Positions 44,741-55,200 of a stretch of 64,000 nt of DNA are shown piece by piece. Numbering within the stretch: position 1 is the stretch's first letter; every line of letters starts with the position of its first letter. The position numbers and the translations under genes were made by a program. The DNA is from Caulobacter sp. NIBR2454 (lineage in GTDB: Bacteria; Pseudomonadota; Alphaproteobacteria; Caulobacterales; Caulobacteraceae), in contig NZ_CP114871.1 of the NCBI RefSeq assembly GCF_027474405.1, positions 1,559,001-1,623,000 on the forward strand, read 5' to 3'. Below the pieces are notes generated by a model. It searched no databases. It worked only from the letters and a program-made list of their open reading frames with translations, and was not told the origin of the DNA.

Positions 44741-45586
44741 ATGACCGTGCAGTCGATCAGGGGAGTCGTCGAGACCGCCATCCAGCGCGCATCCAGCGCG
44801 ACGGGGGTGGATTTCTCATTCCTGATGAAGACCGCCAAGCGTGAGAGCGGCTACAACCCGACCGCCAAGGCAGGCACGTCCTCCGCCGCCGGCCTTTTCC
44901 AGTTCGTGGACCAGACCTGGCTGTCGACGCTGAAGAAGCACGGATCCAAGTACGGCTACGCCCGCTACGCCGACCTCATCAGCCAGGACTCGTCAGGCCG
45001 CTTCCATGTGGCTGGCGGAGCGGAGGCCAAGAAGGCGGTGATGGGGCTGAAGCTCGATCCGCACGCCGCCTCGCTGATGGCGGGGGAACTGACCTCAGAC
45101 CACGCGTCCTACCTGCGCGGCCGCACCGGGCGCACGCCGACGGCGGGTGAACTCTACGCCGCCCACTTTCTGGGGCCGAAGGGCTCGGCCAAGCTGATCG
45201 AGGCGGTGAACAATCGCCCGGACGCCAGCGCTGCGGCACTGTTTCCCGATGCGGCCCAGGCCAATCGCTCGATCTTCTACCGCTCTGGGCGAGCCGCCAC
45301 GGTGGGCGAGGTCTATGCCAACCTGACGCGCACGGGTGGTGCGAGCGAGGCGGTTCAGGAGCGCGAGGAGACGGGCTTCATCCAGTACGCCTCCGCTCGC
45401 AGCAACGATCGGGTGCAGCAGCAACAGGCCCTCGTGGAATTCATCCTGCGCGGCTCGCAAGACGCCGACGCCTTCGGGCTGGGCATGGGGAATTCCTCGT
45501 CGAGCCGCAGCCTGGGCGGATCGCTGTTCACCTCCGAAATGCTGCGCATGCTGTCGGAAGCCAACGCCAAGTCCAAAGGACCCTAG
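44741..45586 (+). CDS. lytic transglycosylase, SLT-domain protein
   Basis: A 281-residue protein with an N-terminal SLT catalytic domain (about 10-140): LMKTAKRESGYNPTAKAG with catalytic glutamate E35, then SSAAGLFQFVDQTW, the GLFQF block of the family. The C-terminus (about 170-281) is serine/glutamine-rich. No signal peptide is seen, as in flagellar or pilus-associated transglycosylases delivered by a secretion machine. The CtrA box upstream points to cell-cycle timing, as for flagellum or division genes. It shares the CTAG stop overlap with the CoA transferase gene. Confidence 0.88.
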   Translation: MTVQSIRGVVETAIQRASSATGVDFSFLMKTAKRESGYNPTAKAGTSSAAGLFQFVDQTWLSTLKKHGSKYGYARYADLISQDSSGRFHVAGGAEAKKAVMGLKLDPHAASLMAGELTSDHASYLRGRTGRTPTAGELYAAHFLGPKGSAKLIEAVNNRPDASAAALFPDAAQANRSIFYRSGRAATVGEVYANLTRTGGASEAVQEREETGFIQYASARSNDRVQQQQALVEFILRGSQDADAFGLGMGNSSSSRSLGGSLFTSEMLRMLSEANAKSKGP

Positions 45587-46776
45587 GCCGCGGCGCGCTC
45601 CCGGATCATTTCGTCGATCTGCTGTGCTGAATAGCCAAGTTCCGACAGGACTTCCCGCGTGTGCTCTCCCAGGCGAGGGGCGGGTCCGCGAGGCCCGTCG
45701 TCGGCGCCTGGAAACCGGGCCGGGCCGCCGGGAGCGGTGAAGCTCCCGCCTGATCCATCCGGCGTCTGGACAAAGCACCCCGCGGCATGGGCCTGCGGAT
45801 CATCCACCAGCTCACCTGGCGTCTGGTAGGGGCTCCAGGTCAGGTCGGCGTCGTCCAGAGCCTTGGCCACATCGGTGTAGGGCAGGGCTGCGAAGGCCTG
45901 GTCGAGGGCCTGGACTAGCGCCGCCCCATTCTCTCTTCGCGCTCGAGCGTCGGCGAAGCGTGGGTCCTCCACGAGGTCTGCACGTCCCGCCGCGGCGGCG
46001 ATCCTCGGCCAGTCGGTCGAGCCCTGCCGGGGTAGCAGGCAGATCCACCTGCCCTCCGCCGTGCGGAAGAAGTTGGCCAGGGGCTGCACCGCCTGCTCGC
46101 GCGGGCGGGTGGAGGCGATGCGGCCGATCTTGAGCTGGATCGCCATGTCCGAGCCAATGGCGTAGACGCCCGCGCGTAGCAGGGATGTCTCCACCAGCCG
46201 CCCGATGCCGGTTCGGCCCCGCTCGATCACCGCCGCCAGGATGGCGGAGGTGGTGGCCAGCGAGCAGACGTGGTCGCCCATGCCGGTGCGAATGGGAAAG
46301 GGCTCGGCCCCCTTTGGCGCGGTTAGCGATCCGACGCCAGCACGCGACCAGAAGGCGGCCACGTCCATGCCGGGCTTGTCGGCGTCCGCACCCTCAAGTC
46401 CGTAGCCCGTCAGGCTGCAATAGATCAGGCGCGGGTTCTCGGCTCGGAGGGTCTCGTGATCCAGCCGCGCACGCTTCAGGGCGGCTGGCCGCACGTTGGT
46501 CAGGAAGATGTCGGCCTGTTTCGCCAGGCGGACCAGCGCCTCGCGTCCCGCCTCGGTTCGGATATCCAGGGCGATCGCTCGCTTGCCCCGGTTGTCGAGG
46601 TCGAAAACGGGGTTGTCGGCCTGGTCAGAGCCGATGGTGTCAAAGAAGCGGCGCATGGGATCGCCGTCCAGCGCCTCGACCTTGATCACTTCCGCGCCCC
46701 AGTCGGCCATGATCCCGGCCGAGCCGGGCGCGGCGATATAGGTGGCGAACTCAACGACCTTGAGACCTTCCAGCAC
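45583..46776 (-). CDS. family III CoA transferase (CaiB/BaiF type)
   Basis: A 397-residue enzyme that moves CoA between carboxylic acids. It starts LEGLKVVEFATYIAAPGSAGIMADWGAEVIKVE, followed by RGKRAIALDIRTEAGREALVRL, RLIYCSLTGYG, the catalytic-aspartate region GMDVAAFWSRAGV, and the late GELVDDPQAHAAGCFV block. The GTG at 46776 is selected: GGGAGG is four to six bases upstream and the family block begins at once, whereas the open frame to 47061 is a shadow. Substrate unknown. It may activate a carboxylic acid for one of the acyl-CoA dehydrogenases. Confidence 0.93.
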   Translation of the reverse strand: MLEGLKVVEFATYIAAPGSAGIMADWGAEVIKVEALDGDPMRRFFDTIGSDQADNPVFDLDNRGKRAIALDIRTEAGREALVRLAKQADIFLTNVRPAALKRARLDHETLRAENPRLIYCSLTGYGLEGADADKPGMDVAAFWSRAGVGSLTAPKGAEPFPIRTGMGDHVCSLATTSAILAAVIERGRTGIGRLVETSLLRAGVYAIGSDMAIQLKIGRIASTRPREQAVQPLANFFRTAEGRWICLLPRQGSTDWPRIAAAAGRADLVEDPRFADARARRENGAALVQALDQAFAALPYTDVAKALDDADLTWSPYQTPGELVDDPQAHAAGCFVQTPDGSGGSFTAPGGPARFPGADDGPRGPAPRLGEHTREVLSELGYSAQQIDEMIRERAAA

Positions 46777-46858
46777 GCGCGCCTCCCTTCTTGTTTTTTG
46801 GGAGCATAGTTGCACGGATAGAGGCCTAGGGAAGCCGATGGAGGCGCCCGGCCCCGAT

Positions 46859-47833
46859 CTACTGCTGCTGTTGCTGCTGCTGGTCGTGCCGATAGGCCTC
46901 GCCGTCGGTGCGTCGCCGCGAACCAGAGAAGGCCGGCCGCGCCACGCGCATGAACTCCGGCTCGGCCAGGGCCGCACGGGCCCGGCGCACAGAAACGCCG
47001 ACCGCCAGCTGGCTTTCGGCCTCGCCTTTATAGACGCCACGCGAGGGCGGAACGTCGGCATAGTCGCGGCCCACGGCCACGGCGATGTGCCGCTCGCCGG
47101 TCAGCATGTTGTTGGTGGGATCGAAACCGACCCAGCGCAGGGTCGGCAGGAAAACCTCGATCCAGGCGTGGGTGGCGTCGGGGTCGGAGCGGTCGCCCGC
47201 CTCGCGGTCGGTGAACAGATAGCCAGAAACATAGCGCGCCGGCACGCCCCAAGAGCGGCAGATGGCGATCATGATATGGGCGAAGTCCTGGCAGACGCCA
47301 CGTCCCGCTTCCAGCGCCAGGTCGATCGGGCTGTCCGCCTCGGTGACGCCAGGCTCATAGTCGAAGGCCTCGTAGATCGTCTTGTTCAGCAGGCGCAGGG
47401 CGGTGAGGGGGTCGCGCCGCCGCAGGTCGGCGATGTCCCGGCTGACCATGAAGGCCTCCAGGGCCGCGGTTTTCCGGGCGTAGCCGTGGTCGTGCAGGAA
47501 GTCGAAGGCCTCGCCGCGCACGAAGTCGCTGCGCAAGCGGTCCCATTCCCCGATGTCGAGGGATTCCGGCAGGATCAAGTCTGGCTGCGTCTCCACCGCT
47601 GAACGCGCCACCATGGTCAGGCGGTCGTGCGGCTGCGGCACGTCGAAGTGATAGACGGCGTTGCCGAAGGTGTCGCCGTAGGAGAACAGCTGGGCGGCGG
47701 GTTCGAGATCCAGCTCGAAGCTGACCAGCCGCTGACGACCGCCCTTCTGGGGCTGCATCCACAGCTCCATCACGCTTTCGCGCACGGGACGGGCGTAGTG
47801 GTACTGGGTGACGTGGCGTACTTCGAGCAGCAT
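46859..47833 (-). CDS. transglutaminase-like cysteine peptidase family protein
   Basis: A 324-residue protein, last of a three-gene operon. It has an N-terminal beta domain (LLEVRHVTQYHYARPVRES) and the transglutaminase core (about 160-260). The catalytic triad is cysteine in GRGVCQDFAHIMIA, histidine in DATHAWIEVF, and aspartate in WVGFDPTNN. The C-terminus ends in a run of glutamines. The ATG at 47833 overlaps the alpha-E stop (TGATG). No signal peptide is visible. Members associated with alpha-E and ATP-grasp proteins are predicted to act in peptide bond making or breaking (comparative genomics); the substrate is not known. Confidence 0.9.
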   Translation of the reverse strand: MLLEVRHVTQYHYARPVRESVMELWMQPQKGGRQRLVSFELDLEPAAQLFSYGDTFGNAVYHFDVPQPHDRLTMVARSAVETQPDLILPESLDIGEWDRLRSDFVRGEAFDFLHDHGYARKTAALEAFMVSRDIADLRRRDPLTALRLLNKTIYEAFDYEPGVTEADSPIDLALEAGRGVCQDFAHIMIAICRSWGVPARYVSGYLFTDREAGDRSDPDATHAWIEVFLPTLRWVGFDPTNNMLTGERHIAVAVGRDYADVPPSRGVYKGEAESQLAVGVSVRRARAALAEPEFMRVARPAFSGSRRRTDGEAYRHDQQQQQQQ

Positions 47834-48777
47834 CAGGCCGGGAGCCTCATTTCGAGCGGATAGGCGACGAAGGTCTCGTAGATGGCCTGATGGATGCGGC
47901 CGCATTCGGTGACCACCTGGCCGAGCAGGCCGCTGGCGCCCAGGGCTTCCAGCTCTTCGACGTCGGCGAATTCCAGACGGGCCTTGAGCCGTCCCGCCAG
48001 TCGTTCGGGGTGACCGCCGCCGGCTCCGGCTTCGACCCGCCGCGCCAGCTTGCTGAGGTGCTGCTCCATCTGGGTGGTTGTGAAGCGGATCGAACGCGGG
48101 AAGTCCTCGCTGAACAGCAGGAAATCCAGAATGTGCTTGGGTTCGATCTCGGCCGTGTAGGCCCTCAGATAAGGCTCCAGTGCGCAGGCCATGCGCAGCA
48201 CGCTCATCAGCGCGATGCGGTCGGCGGCGTGGGCCGAACGCGCCTCGCCAAAGCCGACCTCCAGCAGGCGGGCGATCAGCTGGGCGCGCTCAAGGTGAGC
48301 GCCCAGCATCAGGAACCGCCACCCTTCGCCATGGCTCATGGTGGCGTCGGCGGCGCCCTTGAAGGTGTGGAGATCGGCGATGATCTCATGCAGGAACAGG
48401 GAAGAGCCGCTGTCGAAGGCGCGCTCTGCCTCGCCGCTCGTCACCCTCAGATACAGCATATTGAGCCGTTCCCAGGTCTCGGTGGTGATCTGGTCGCGCA
48501 CCTGACGGGCGTTTTCACGCGCCCGGGCCAGGGACGACACCACGGAGTTGGGATCTTCCCGATTCAGGACCAGGCCCAGTGCCGCCTCATAGGGCGAGGC
48601 GGTGCTAGAGCCCTCGTCACCCAGGGCGGCCAGCGCGATACGGGCGGCCTGCATGCCAGAATCATTCTGATCCAGGGTGGCGTTGAGCATCACGTCGGAC
48701 AGACGTGACAGGTGTTCGGCGCGCTCGAGATAGCGTCCGGTCCAGTAGAGGCTGTCGGCCACGCGGGCGAGCATCAT
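47833..48777 (-). CDS. alpha-E domain protein (DUF403)
   Basis: A 314-residue all-helical protein. It opens with LARVADSLYWTGRYLERAEHLSRL, the unmistakable alpha-E start, and continues with NARQVRDQITTETWERLNMLYL. Its biochemical activity is unknown. It overlaps the ATP-grasp gene by four bases (ATGA) and the transglutaminase gene by one, so the three are made together and presumably act as one complex or pathway. Confidence 0.92.
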   Translation of the reverse strand: MMLARVADSLYWTGRYLERAEHLSRLSDVMLNATLDQNDSGMQAARIALAALGDEGSSTASPYEAALGLVLNREDPNSVVSSLARARENARQVRDQITTETWERLNMLYLRVTSGEAERAFDSGSSLFLHEIIADLHTFKGAADATMSHGEGWRFLMLGAHLERAQLIARLLEVGFGEARSAHAADRIALMSVLRMACALEPYLRAYTAEIEPKHILDFLLFSEDFPRSIRFTTTQMEQHLSKLARRVEAGAGGGHPERLAGRLKARLEFADVEELEALGASGLLGQVVTECGRIHQAIYETFVAYPLEMRLPA

Positions 48778-50282
48778 TGCTGTGCGCTCCCGCTGGCGTC
48801 GTCAGCCAACACCCAGGTGTCCTTTGAGCCGCCGCCCTGGCTGGAATTGACCACCAGCGAGCCGCGACGCAGGGCGACGCGGGTGAGGGCGCCCGGCGTC
48901 ACCACGATCTTCTCGCCCGACAGGATGAAGGGGCGCAGGTCCACGTGACGCGGCTCGATGCGGCCGTCCACGAGGCAGGGCGCGGTGGACAGCTGGATGG
49001 TCGGCTGGGCGATGTAGTTCTCCGGATCGGCCTTGATAGCGTCGGCGAACTCGGAGCGCTCCTTGGCCGAGGCGTGAGGTCCGATCAGCATGCCGTAGCC
49101 GCCGGACGCGCCCACGGCCTTGACCACCAGCTTGTCGAGATTTTCCAGAACGTGGCTCAGCTGCGCCGGCTCGCGGCACAGGAAGGTCTCGATATTGGGC
49201 AGGATGGCGTCCTCGCCCAGATAGTAGCGGATGATGTCAGGGACATAGGCGTAGACCGCCTTGTCGTCCGCCACCCCGGTGCCGGGGGCGTTGCAGATCA
49301 CCACCGTGCCGGCGCGATAGGCGTTGAACAGCCCCGCCACGCCCAGCCCCGAGTTGCGGCGGAAGGTGAGGGGGTCGATGAAGTCATCGTCCACCCGGCG
49401 ATAGATCACGTCGATCCGGCGCAGGCCCGAGGTGGTGCGCATGTAGACGGTGTTGTCATGGACGACGAGGTCGCGCCCCTCGACCAGCGGCACGCCCATG
49501 AGGCGCGCCAGATAGGCGTGCTCGTAATAGGCCGAGTTGTAGACCCCGGGCGTCAGCACAACGACTTGCGGATTGGGGCGCCAGTCGGCCGCCATGCTTT
49601 TCAGCGTCGACAGCAAAAGGTCAGGATAACGTTCGACTGGCCGCACGCCTGCCGCGCGATAGGCGCCGGGGAAGGTGCGCTTGGCCGCGTCGCGGTTGGC
49701 CAGCATGTAGGACACGCCGGACGGGACGCGCAGATTGTCCTCCAGCACGGCGAACTGGCCGTCCTGGCCGCGGATCAGGTCCGAGCCGCAGACATTGGCG
49801 TAGGCCTTGTGCGGCACGAAGAGGTGCTGCATCTCGCGACGATAGGACGGGGCGCTGAGCACGAGCTCGCGCGGCACGATGCCGTCCATAAGGATCTTCT
49901 GCTCGCCGTAGATGTCGGCCAGGAACATGTTCAGCGCCCGCAGGCGCTGGGTCAGCCCCGTCTCGATCTGCGCCCATTCCTGGGCGGGCAGGATGCGCGG
50001 GAACAGGTCGGTGGGGATGATCTGCTCGGTGGCGCTGTCCGCGCCATAGACGGTGAAGGTGACCCCCTGCAGCAGGAACGAACGTTCCTGGGTTCGCTGC
50101 CGCCCGCCCAGCTCATCCGTGGAGAGCCGCGACATGCGCGTGTGCAGGTGTGCGTAATGTTCGCGCACATCGCCGCCATCGGCGAACATCTCGTCATAGG
50201 CCGCGCCCGGTAGGTAGGCGGCCTGGGTCATCGGCAGAACCGGAACCGTGTCGATATCCGACTGTTTCGTCACCGGGCTCAA
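48774..50282 (-). CDS. circularly permuted ATP-grasp type 2 protein (DUF404/DUF407)
   Basis: A 502-residue predicted ATP-dependent carboxylate-amine ligase. Recognised blocks are SRLSTDELGGRQRTQERSFLLQGVTF and ILPAQEWAQIETGLTQRLRALN near the front. RREMQHLFVPHKAYANVCGSDLIRG and FAVLEDNLRVPSGVSYMLANRD follow, and the permuted ATP-grasp core contains KLVVKAVGASGGYGMLIGP. Start uncertain: TTG at 50282 is the first in frame, with a weak ribosome-binding site; an ATG at 50231 is an alternative. First gene of the operon with alpha-E and transglutaminase. The peptide or metabolite it makes is not known. Confidence 0.92.
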   Translation of the reverse strand: MSPVTKQSDIDTVPVLPMTQAAYLPGAAYDEMFADGGDVREHYAHLHTRMSRLSTDELGGRQRTQERSFLLQGVTFTVYGADSATEQIIPTDLFPRILPAQEWAQIETGLTQRLRALNMFLADIYGEQKILMDGIVPRELVLSAPSYRREMQHLFVPHKAYANVCGSDLIRGQDGQFAVLEDNLRVPSGVSYMLANRDAAKRTFPGAYRAAGVRPVERYPDLLLSTLKSMAADWRPNPQVVVLTPGVYNSAYYEHAYLARLMGVPLVEGRDLVVHDNTVYMRTTSGLRRIDVIYRRVDDDFIDPLTFRRNSGLGVAGLFNAYRAGTVVICNAPGTGVADDKAVYAYVPDIIRYYLGEDAILPNIETFLCREPAQLSHVLENLDKLVVKAVGASGGYGMLIGPHASAKERSEFADAIKADPENYIAQPTIQLSTAPCLVDGRIEPRHVDLRPFILSGEKIVVTPGALTRVALRRGSLVVNSSQGGGSKDTWVLADDASGSAQQ

Positions 50283-50488
50283 AGCTTTCGTCTCGCGATA
50301 CGCATCATCAGTTCGACCCTAGCCGTCGCCGCGTCGAAAGAAGCGGCTTTTCGAATCCTTGCCCAAGGCTCAAACGGATTGCCTGCGAATTGGGCGCCGT
50401 TCGCTTCCGCGATCAAGTCGGACGAGGGCGGTGACAGTCCGCTTTCACCTCGCTACACCAAGGGCGGGGCGAGACAGGAAGGATTTGC

Positions 50489-52279
50489 TTGGGACGAACC
50501 GTCTTCGCCCTGGCCGCCGCGAGCGCAGCCTTGAACGTCGCCACGTTCCAAGTCGCCCGCGCGGCTGAGCCGCGCGCCGTCATCGAGGGCGTGGAGGACC
50601 GCGCCCTGCACGACGCCATCGTCCGCGCCATCGGTCAGGCTGACGGCCCGCCCGCCAGCCGGTTCGAGGCTCGCCGACGGGCGCGCGACGCGGGCGAGGA
50701 CGCCATTTCGGTCCTGCGTTCCGAAGGCTATTACGGCCACGACGTGGAGGCCGACCTGGCCGAGGGCGACCGGCTGCAACCCCTGGTCCGCATCGCGCCG
50801 GGGCAGGTCTTCAACTTCGCCGACCCCAAGATCACCTGGGTCAAAAAGCCGCCGTCCGATCCGGTCGCCGCGGCCGCCTCGGAGGCGATGGGCCTCAAGG
50901 TCGGCGCGCCGGGCCGCGCGGCCGACGTGCTTGGGGCGGAGGGGCGCATCCTCTCGGTCGTTCAAAAGCGGGGCTATGCCGACGCCGTCGGCCAGCCGCG
51001 GGAGGTGGTGGTCGATCACGCCGATCACACCGTGCGGCCAGACTTTCGCATCGATGTAGGCGAGCTGGTGCTGCTGGGCGGCATGGATCTGACCAGTCAG
51101 GGGCGCACCAAGCGCGGCTGGATCCAGAGTCTCGCGCCATGGCGTCCAGGCGATGTCTATGATCCGGAGGACGTCGCCGAGCTGGAACGCCGGCTGCGGG
51201 ACACCGCCGTCTACGATTCTGTCACTGTCTCGCTGTCGCCTATCGACGCCACGACGGAGGATGGGCTTCGTCCTGTGATCGTCGGCGTGGCCGACCGTGA
51301 GCCCCGGACCATAGAATTGGGCGCCGGCTATTCGACCAACGAGGGCGCGGGTCTCGATGGTCGCTGGACCCGCTATAACCGGTTCGGACGCGGCGACACT
51401 CTGCGCATCACCGGTCGATTGGCTGAGCTGGAGCAACGGCTGGATGCCGAGGTATCCCTGCCGCATTGGCGTAAGCCGCAACGTACGCTCAAGGTCGGCG
51501 GCGCGATCTTTCACGAAGATACCGACGCCTATAACGACACGGGCCTTGGCGTGCGGGCCGACATCACCCGCCGGTTCGGCCGCATCTCGTTCCTGACCGT
51601 CGGCGCGGCGGTCGATGCGACCCAAACCGCCGACAAGACGGATGTGAACGGCTTCGTGGTCGGGCAGGAGCGCAACCTGCTGACTCTGACCACCCTGGGC
51701 GCGCTCAACTGGGATGCGTCGGACGATCCTCTCGACCCAAAGCGTGGCTGGCGGGTGGAGGTTCGAGGCGAGCCGACCTTCGTCACCGGCGACGACAGCA
51801 TCACTTATCTCAAGACCCAGGCCCAGGTGACCGGCTATCTGCCAGTGTCCAAGGAAGCCAGAACCGTGCTCGCGGGCCGCGCCAAGGCAGGCCTGATCGT
51901 TGGCGGCCGCATTCCGTCGGTGCCGGGGTCCCGCCGCTTCTTCGCGGGCGGCGGCGGTTCGGTGCGCGGCTATTCGTATCAAGCCATCGGTCCACGCCTT
52001 TCGGACAACACGCCGCAAGGCGGCCTGTCGCTTCTGGAAGCTTCGTTCGAGGTGCGCCAGCGGATCACCGGACCCTGGGGTGCGGTTGCCTTCATCGACG
52101 CGGGCGCGGTCGGCACCAACGAGTTTCCTCAAGGCCGCGACTTTAGCGCCGGCGTGGGGGTCGGGGTTCGCTATGACCTCGGCTTTGGCCCGATCCGCGC
52201 CGACATCGCCATCCCCCTCGACAAGCGCGAAGGCGACCCGTCCTTCCAAGTCTATCTCAGCATCGGGCAAAGCTTTTGA
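50489..52279 (+). CDS. tamA: outer-membrane assembly protein TamA (Omp85 family)
   Basis: A 596-residue outer-membrane barrel protein. Signal peptide at the N-terminus (TVFALAAASAALNVATFQVARA, cleavage before EPRA). About three POTRA-type domains (30-270) include SVLRSEGYYGHDVEADL. A C-terminal 16-strand barrel (about 285-596) has RRFFAGGGGSVRGYSYQAIGP, the conserved Omp85 motif, and ends in a phenylalanine (SIGQSF). A TTG start at 50489 lies seven bases after AGGAAGGA. It overlaps tamB by four bases (TTGA). The TamA-TamB pair supports envelope and outer-membrane protein or lipid transport. Confidence 0.94.
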   Translation: MGRTVFALAAASAALNVATFQVARAAEPRAVIEGVEDRALHDAIVRAIGQADGPPASRFEARRRARDAGEDAISVLRSEGYYGHDVEADLAEGDRLQPLVRIAPGQVFNFADPKITWVKKPPSDPVAAAASEAMGLKVGAPGRAADVLGAEGRILSVVQKRGYADAVGQPREVVVDHADHTVRPDFRIDVGELVLLGGMDLTSQGRTKRGWIQSLAPWRPGDVYDPEDVAELERRLRDTAVYDSVTVSLSPIDATTEDGLRPVIVGVADREPRTIELGAGYSTNEGAGLDGRWTRYNRFGRGDTLRITGRLAELEQRLDAEVSLPHWRKPQRTLKVGGAIFHEDTDAYNDTGLGVRADITRRFGRISFLTVGAAVDATQTADKTDVNGFVVGQERNLLTLTTLGALNWDASDDPLDPKRGWRVEVRGEPTFVTGDDSITYLKTQAQVTGYLPVSKEARTVLAGRAKAGLIVGGRIPSVPGSRRFFAGGGGSVRGYSYQAIGPRLSDNTPQGGLSLLEASFEVRQRITGPWGAVAFIDAGAVGTNEFPQGRDFSAGVGVGVRYDLGFGPIRADIAIPLDKREGDPSFQVYLSIGQSF

Positions 52280-55200
52280 CCGACGCGCCGCCCACACCCC
52301 CTTCCGAGGACGCCGTCGCCGAAGCTGTCGAGGCGGTCAAGAAGGTCGGGCGCAGCCCGACGTTCTGGATGCTGCTCGCCGCCATCGTGGTGGTGGTGCT
52401 CACCGCGACCGCCAGTCTCGTCGTGCGCTACGGCGTGGTCAGCACGCCCGGCCGCATGTTCATCGAGGCCCGCGCCAACGGCTTGAAACTCGGTCGTATA
52501 GGACGTTTAAAGGTCGAGGGAATTCAAGGTGATATCTGGAAAAGCTTCACCATTCGAAAGCTTTCCATCGTCGATGACAAAGGGCCGTGGCTAGAGGCGC
52601 GCAATGTCGGCGTCGATTGGACCTATCCGGCTCTGTTCGTCCGTCGTTTCCAAGCCGACAGCATCACCGCCGACCGGGTGACGATCATCCGCCGTCCGAC
52701 GCTGAGCCCCAAGAGCGGCCAGCCCAGCAAGGCGTTGCCTCTATCGTTCGACATCGACTCCATGGCGTTTCGGCTGGAGACCTTGCCGGCTTTCAGTCAG
52801 CAGCGCGGCCTCTATGACGTGAGCGGCGATCTGGAGATCGAGCGATTGGGCGGCCGCCGAGGCTCGCTTCAGGCGCGTAGCCAGATGCACCAGGGCGACT
52901 TCCTTCGCCTGCGCTTCGACCTCGGCGCCAAGGACACCCTGCTGGTGGACGCCCAGGCCAAGGAAGCAGCGGGCGGCGCCATCGCCGGATCCTTGGGTCT
53001 TCCGGCGAACGAGGCCTTCCTCTTAGACGCCAAGGCCAGCGGCGCCATGCGGCAGGGCCGCTTCGACGTTGTCGCCCGCTCAGGAAACGTCACCCCGTTG
53101 TCGGCGCAAGGCGCCTGGACCCCGGAGGGCGGGCGCGCCGAGGGACGGGCGATCCTGTCGTCGTCGCGTCTGCTCGACCGCGTGGTGCGCATGTTCGGTC
53201 CCACGGCCTCCTTCGCTATCGCTGGCCGCAAGGCGTCGGACGGCTTCTTCGACCTGGATGGTCGGCTGAAGGCCGAGAACCTTCGCCTGTCGCTCAACGG
53301 CGGCGCCGATCTGGGCAAGCGCCTGACCGATCGGGACGGGGTGAAGGTCAGTCTCGACGTACAGGACATGTCGCGTTTGACCGCCACGCCGGAGCTGGGC
53401 CGCACACGTTACAACGGCCTGCTGAAAGGCGACGCCAAAGCCTGGTCGCTGAACGGCGATGTCGTGGCGGATGGAGCATCGCTACTCGGTCTGACACTGG
53501 CGCGCGTCGAGGGGCCATTGTCCCTGGCGCGCGAGCGTGGGGAATTCACGATCGACGGCGACTTGGCGGGATCGGGGGGCCGCGGCGCCGGCCTGATCCC
53601 CACCCTGATGGGCGCGCGGCCGAAGGCGAGATTTGAGGGTGCGCGTCTGGCCGACGGTCGACTTCTGATGCGGCGCGTACGGATCGATGGCGCGGGGATA
53701 AGGGTCGAGGGCGAAGGGCAGCGGAGCCTTCTTGGCGGCCTTTCATTCAAGGGTGACGCCGATGTGACCAACCTGGCCGCCGCGCGCGCCAACGCCTCGG
53801 GCCGTGTCAGCGGCAAGTGGTCGGCGTCGCAATCCTCGGCGGGCAAGCCCTGGGTCTTCACCGTCGATGCCCGGGGCGCGAACTTCGCCGCCGGCTTTGG
53901 CGAGCTCGACCGGCTATTGGGCGCCGATCCCCGCTTCACCATGAAGGGCAGCTACGCCGAAGGCCGCGTGACCTTGGGCGACTCCAAGCTGGCTGGCGCG
54001 GCGGCGACAGCCTCGGCGGCGGGCGTGATCGGGCCGGCTGGGGCGCTTCAACTCAAGCTCGACTGGACGGCCACCGGACCGTTCCGCATCGGCTCACTGG
54101 AATTGGCCGGAAAGGCCAAGGGCGACGGCGCCGTCAGCGGCCGCCTGTCTCAGCCCAAGGCTGCCCTGACCGCCGATTTCGAGAGTATCGATGTTCCGCG
54201 CCTGAAACTGACCAACGCCCATGTCGTCCTCACCTTCGCGCAGGGCGCGGCCAATACCGACGGCGCTATCGCCATCACGGCCGACAGTGAGTATGGCCCG
54301 GCTCGCGCCCGGTCTGACTTCCGCTTCGCTCCCGGCGGGATGGAGTTCAGCGGTCTGGACGCCGACGCGGGCGGGGTAAAGGCGCAAGGCGACATGTCGC
54401 TTCGACGTGGGCGTCCGGCCTCCGCTGACCTGACCCTGGCTATCGGCCCCGGTGCGCTGCTGCAGGAAGGGACGATCAACGGCACGGCCCTGATTGCCGA
54501 CAGCGCAGGCGGACCCCGCGCCAAGCTGGACCTCAAGGCCGACAACGCCGTGCCCAAGGGGTCGGATGTTTGGCTGCGGCGGGCGGAAATCCGGGCCGAT
54601 GGCCCCCTGGATCGTCTGCCTTTCAGCATCACGGCCAATGGAGACGCCCGTCCGGGACGTTGGAACCTCAACGGCTCGGGTCTGCTGTCGGACCTTCCCG
54701 AGGGCTACGGGCTCGCCTTCGACGGCGGCGGCCGTCTGGGCCGCGGTGAGGTGAAGACGACCGAGACGGCTCAGCTGCGCTTTGGCGGTCCGCGTCAGAC
54801 AGCGCGACTGCGCCTGGCGGTAGGCGCTGGCCGCGCGGATATCGACGGCGTGCTTTCGGACGCTGGCGCCGAGCTGAAAGCGGTCCTGACCTCCGTCAGC
54901 CTGGGGACGCTGAACGAGGATTTGGCGGGTGAAGTGGACGCTCGTCTGTCGCTGCAGGGGCAAGGCTCAAATCTGAGCGGTGATCTGGACGCCAATCTGC
55001 GCGGCGCCCGCCAGCGGGGCGCGCCGGTCCGCGTGGGGATCGACGGCCAGGTGAAGGCCGGCCTGCGAGGCGATACGCTCACGGTCCAGGCTTCGGCCGC
55101 CAATCTGCAGGGTTTGCAATCGCACGCCGAACTGGTTCTGCCGGTCGATGCGTCGGCCAAGCCCCTGAGGCTGGCGATCAATAGACAAAAGCCGGTACGC

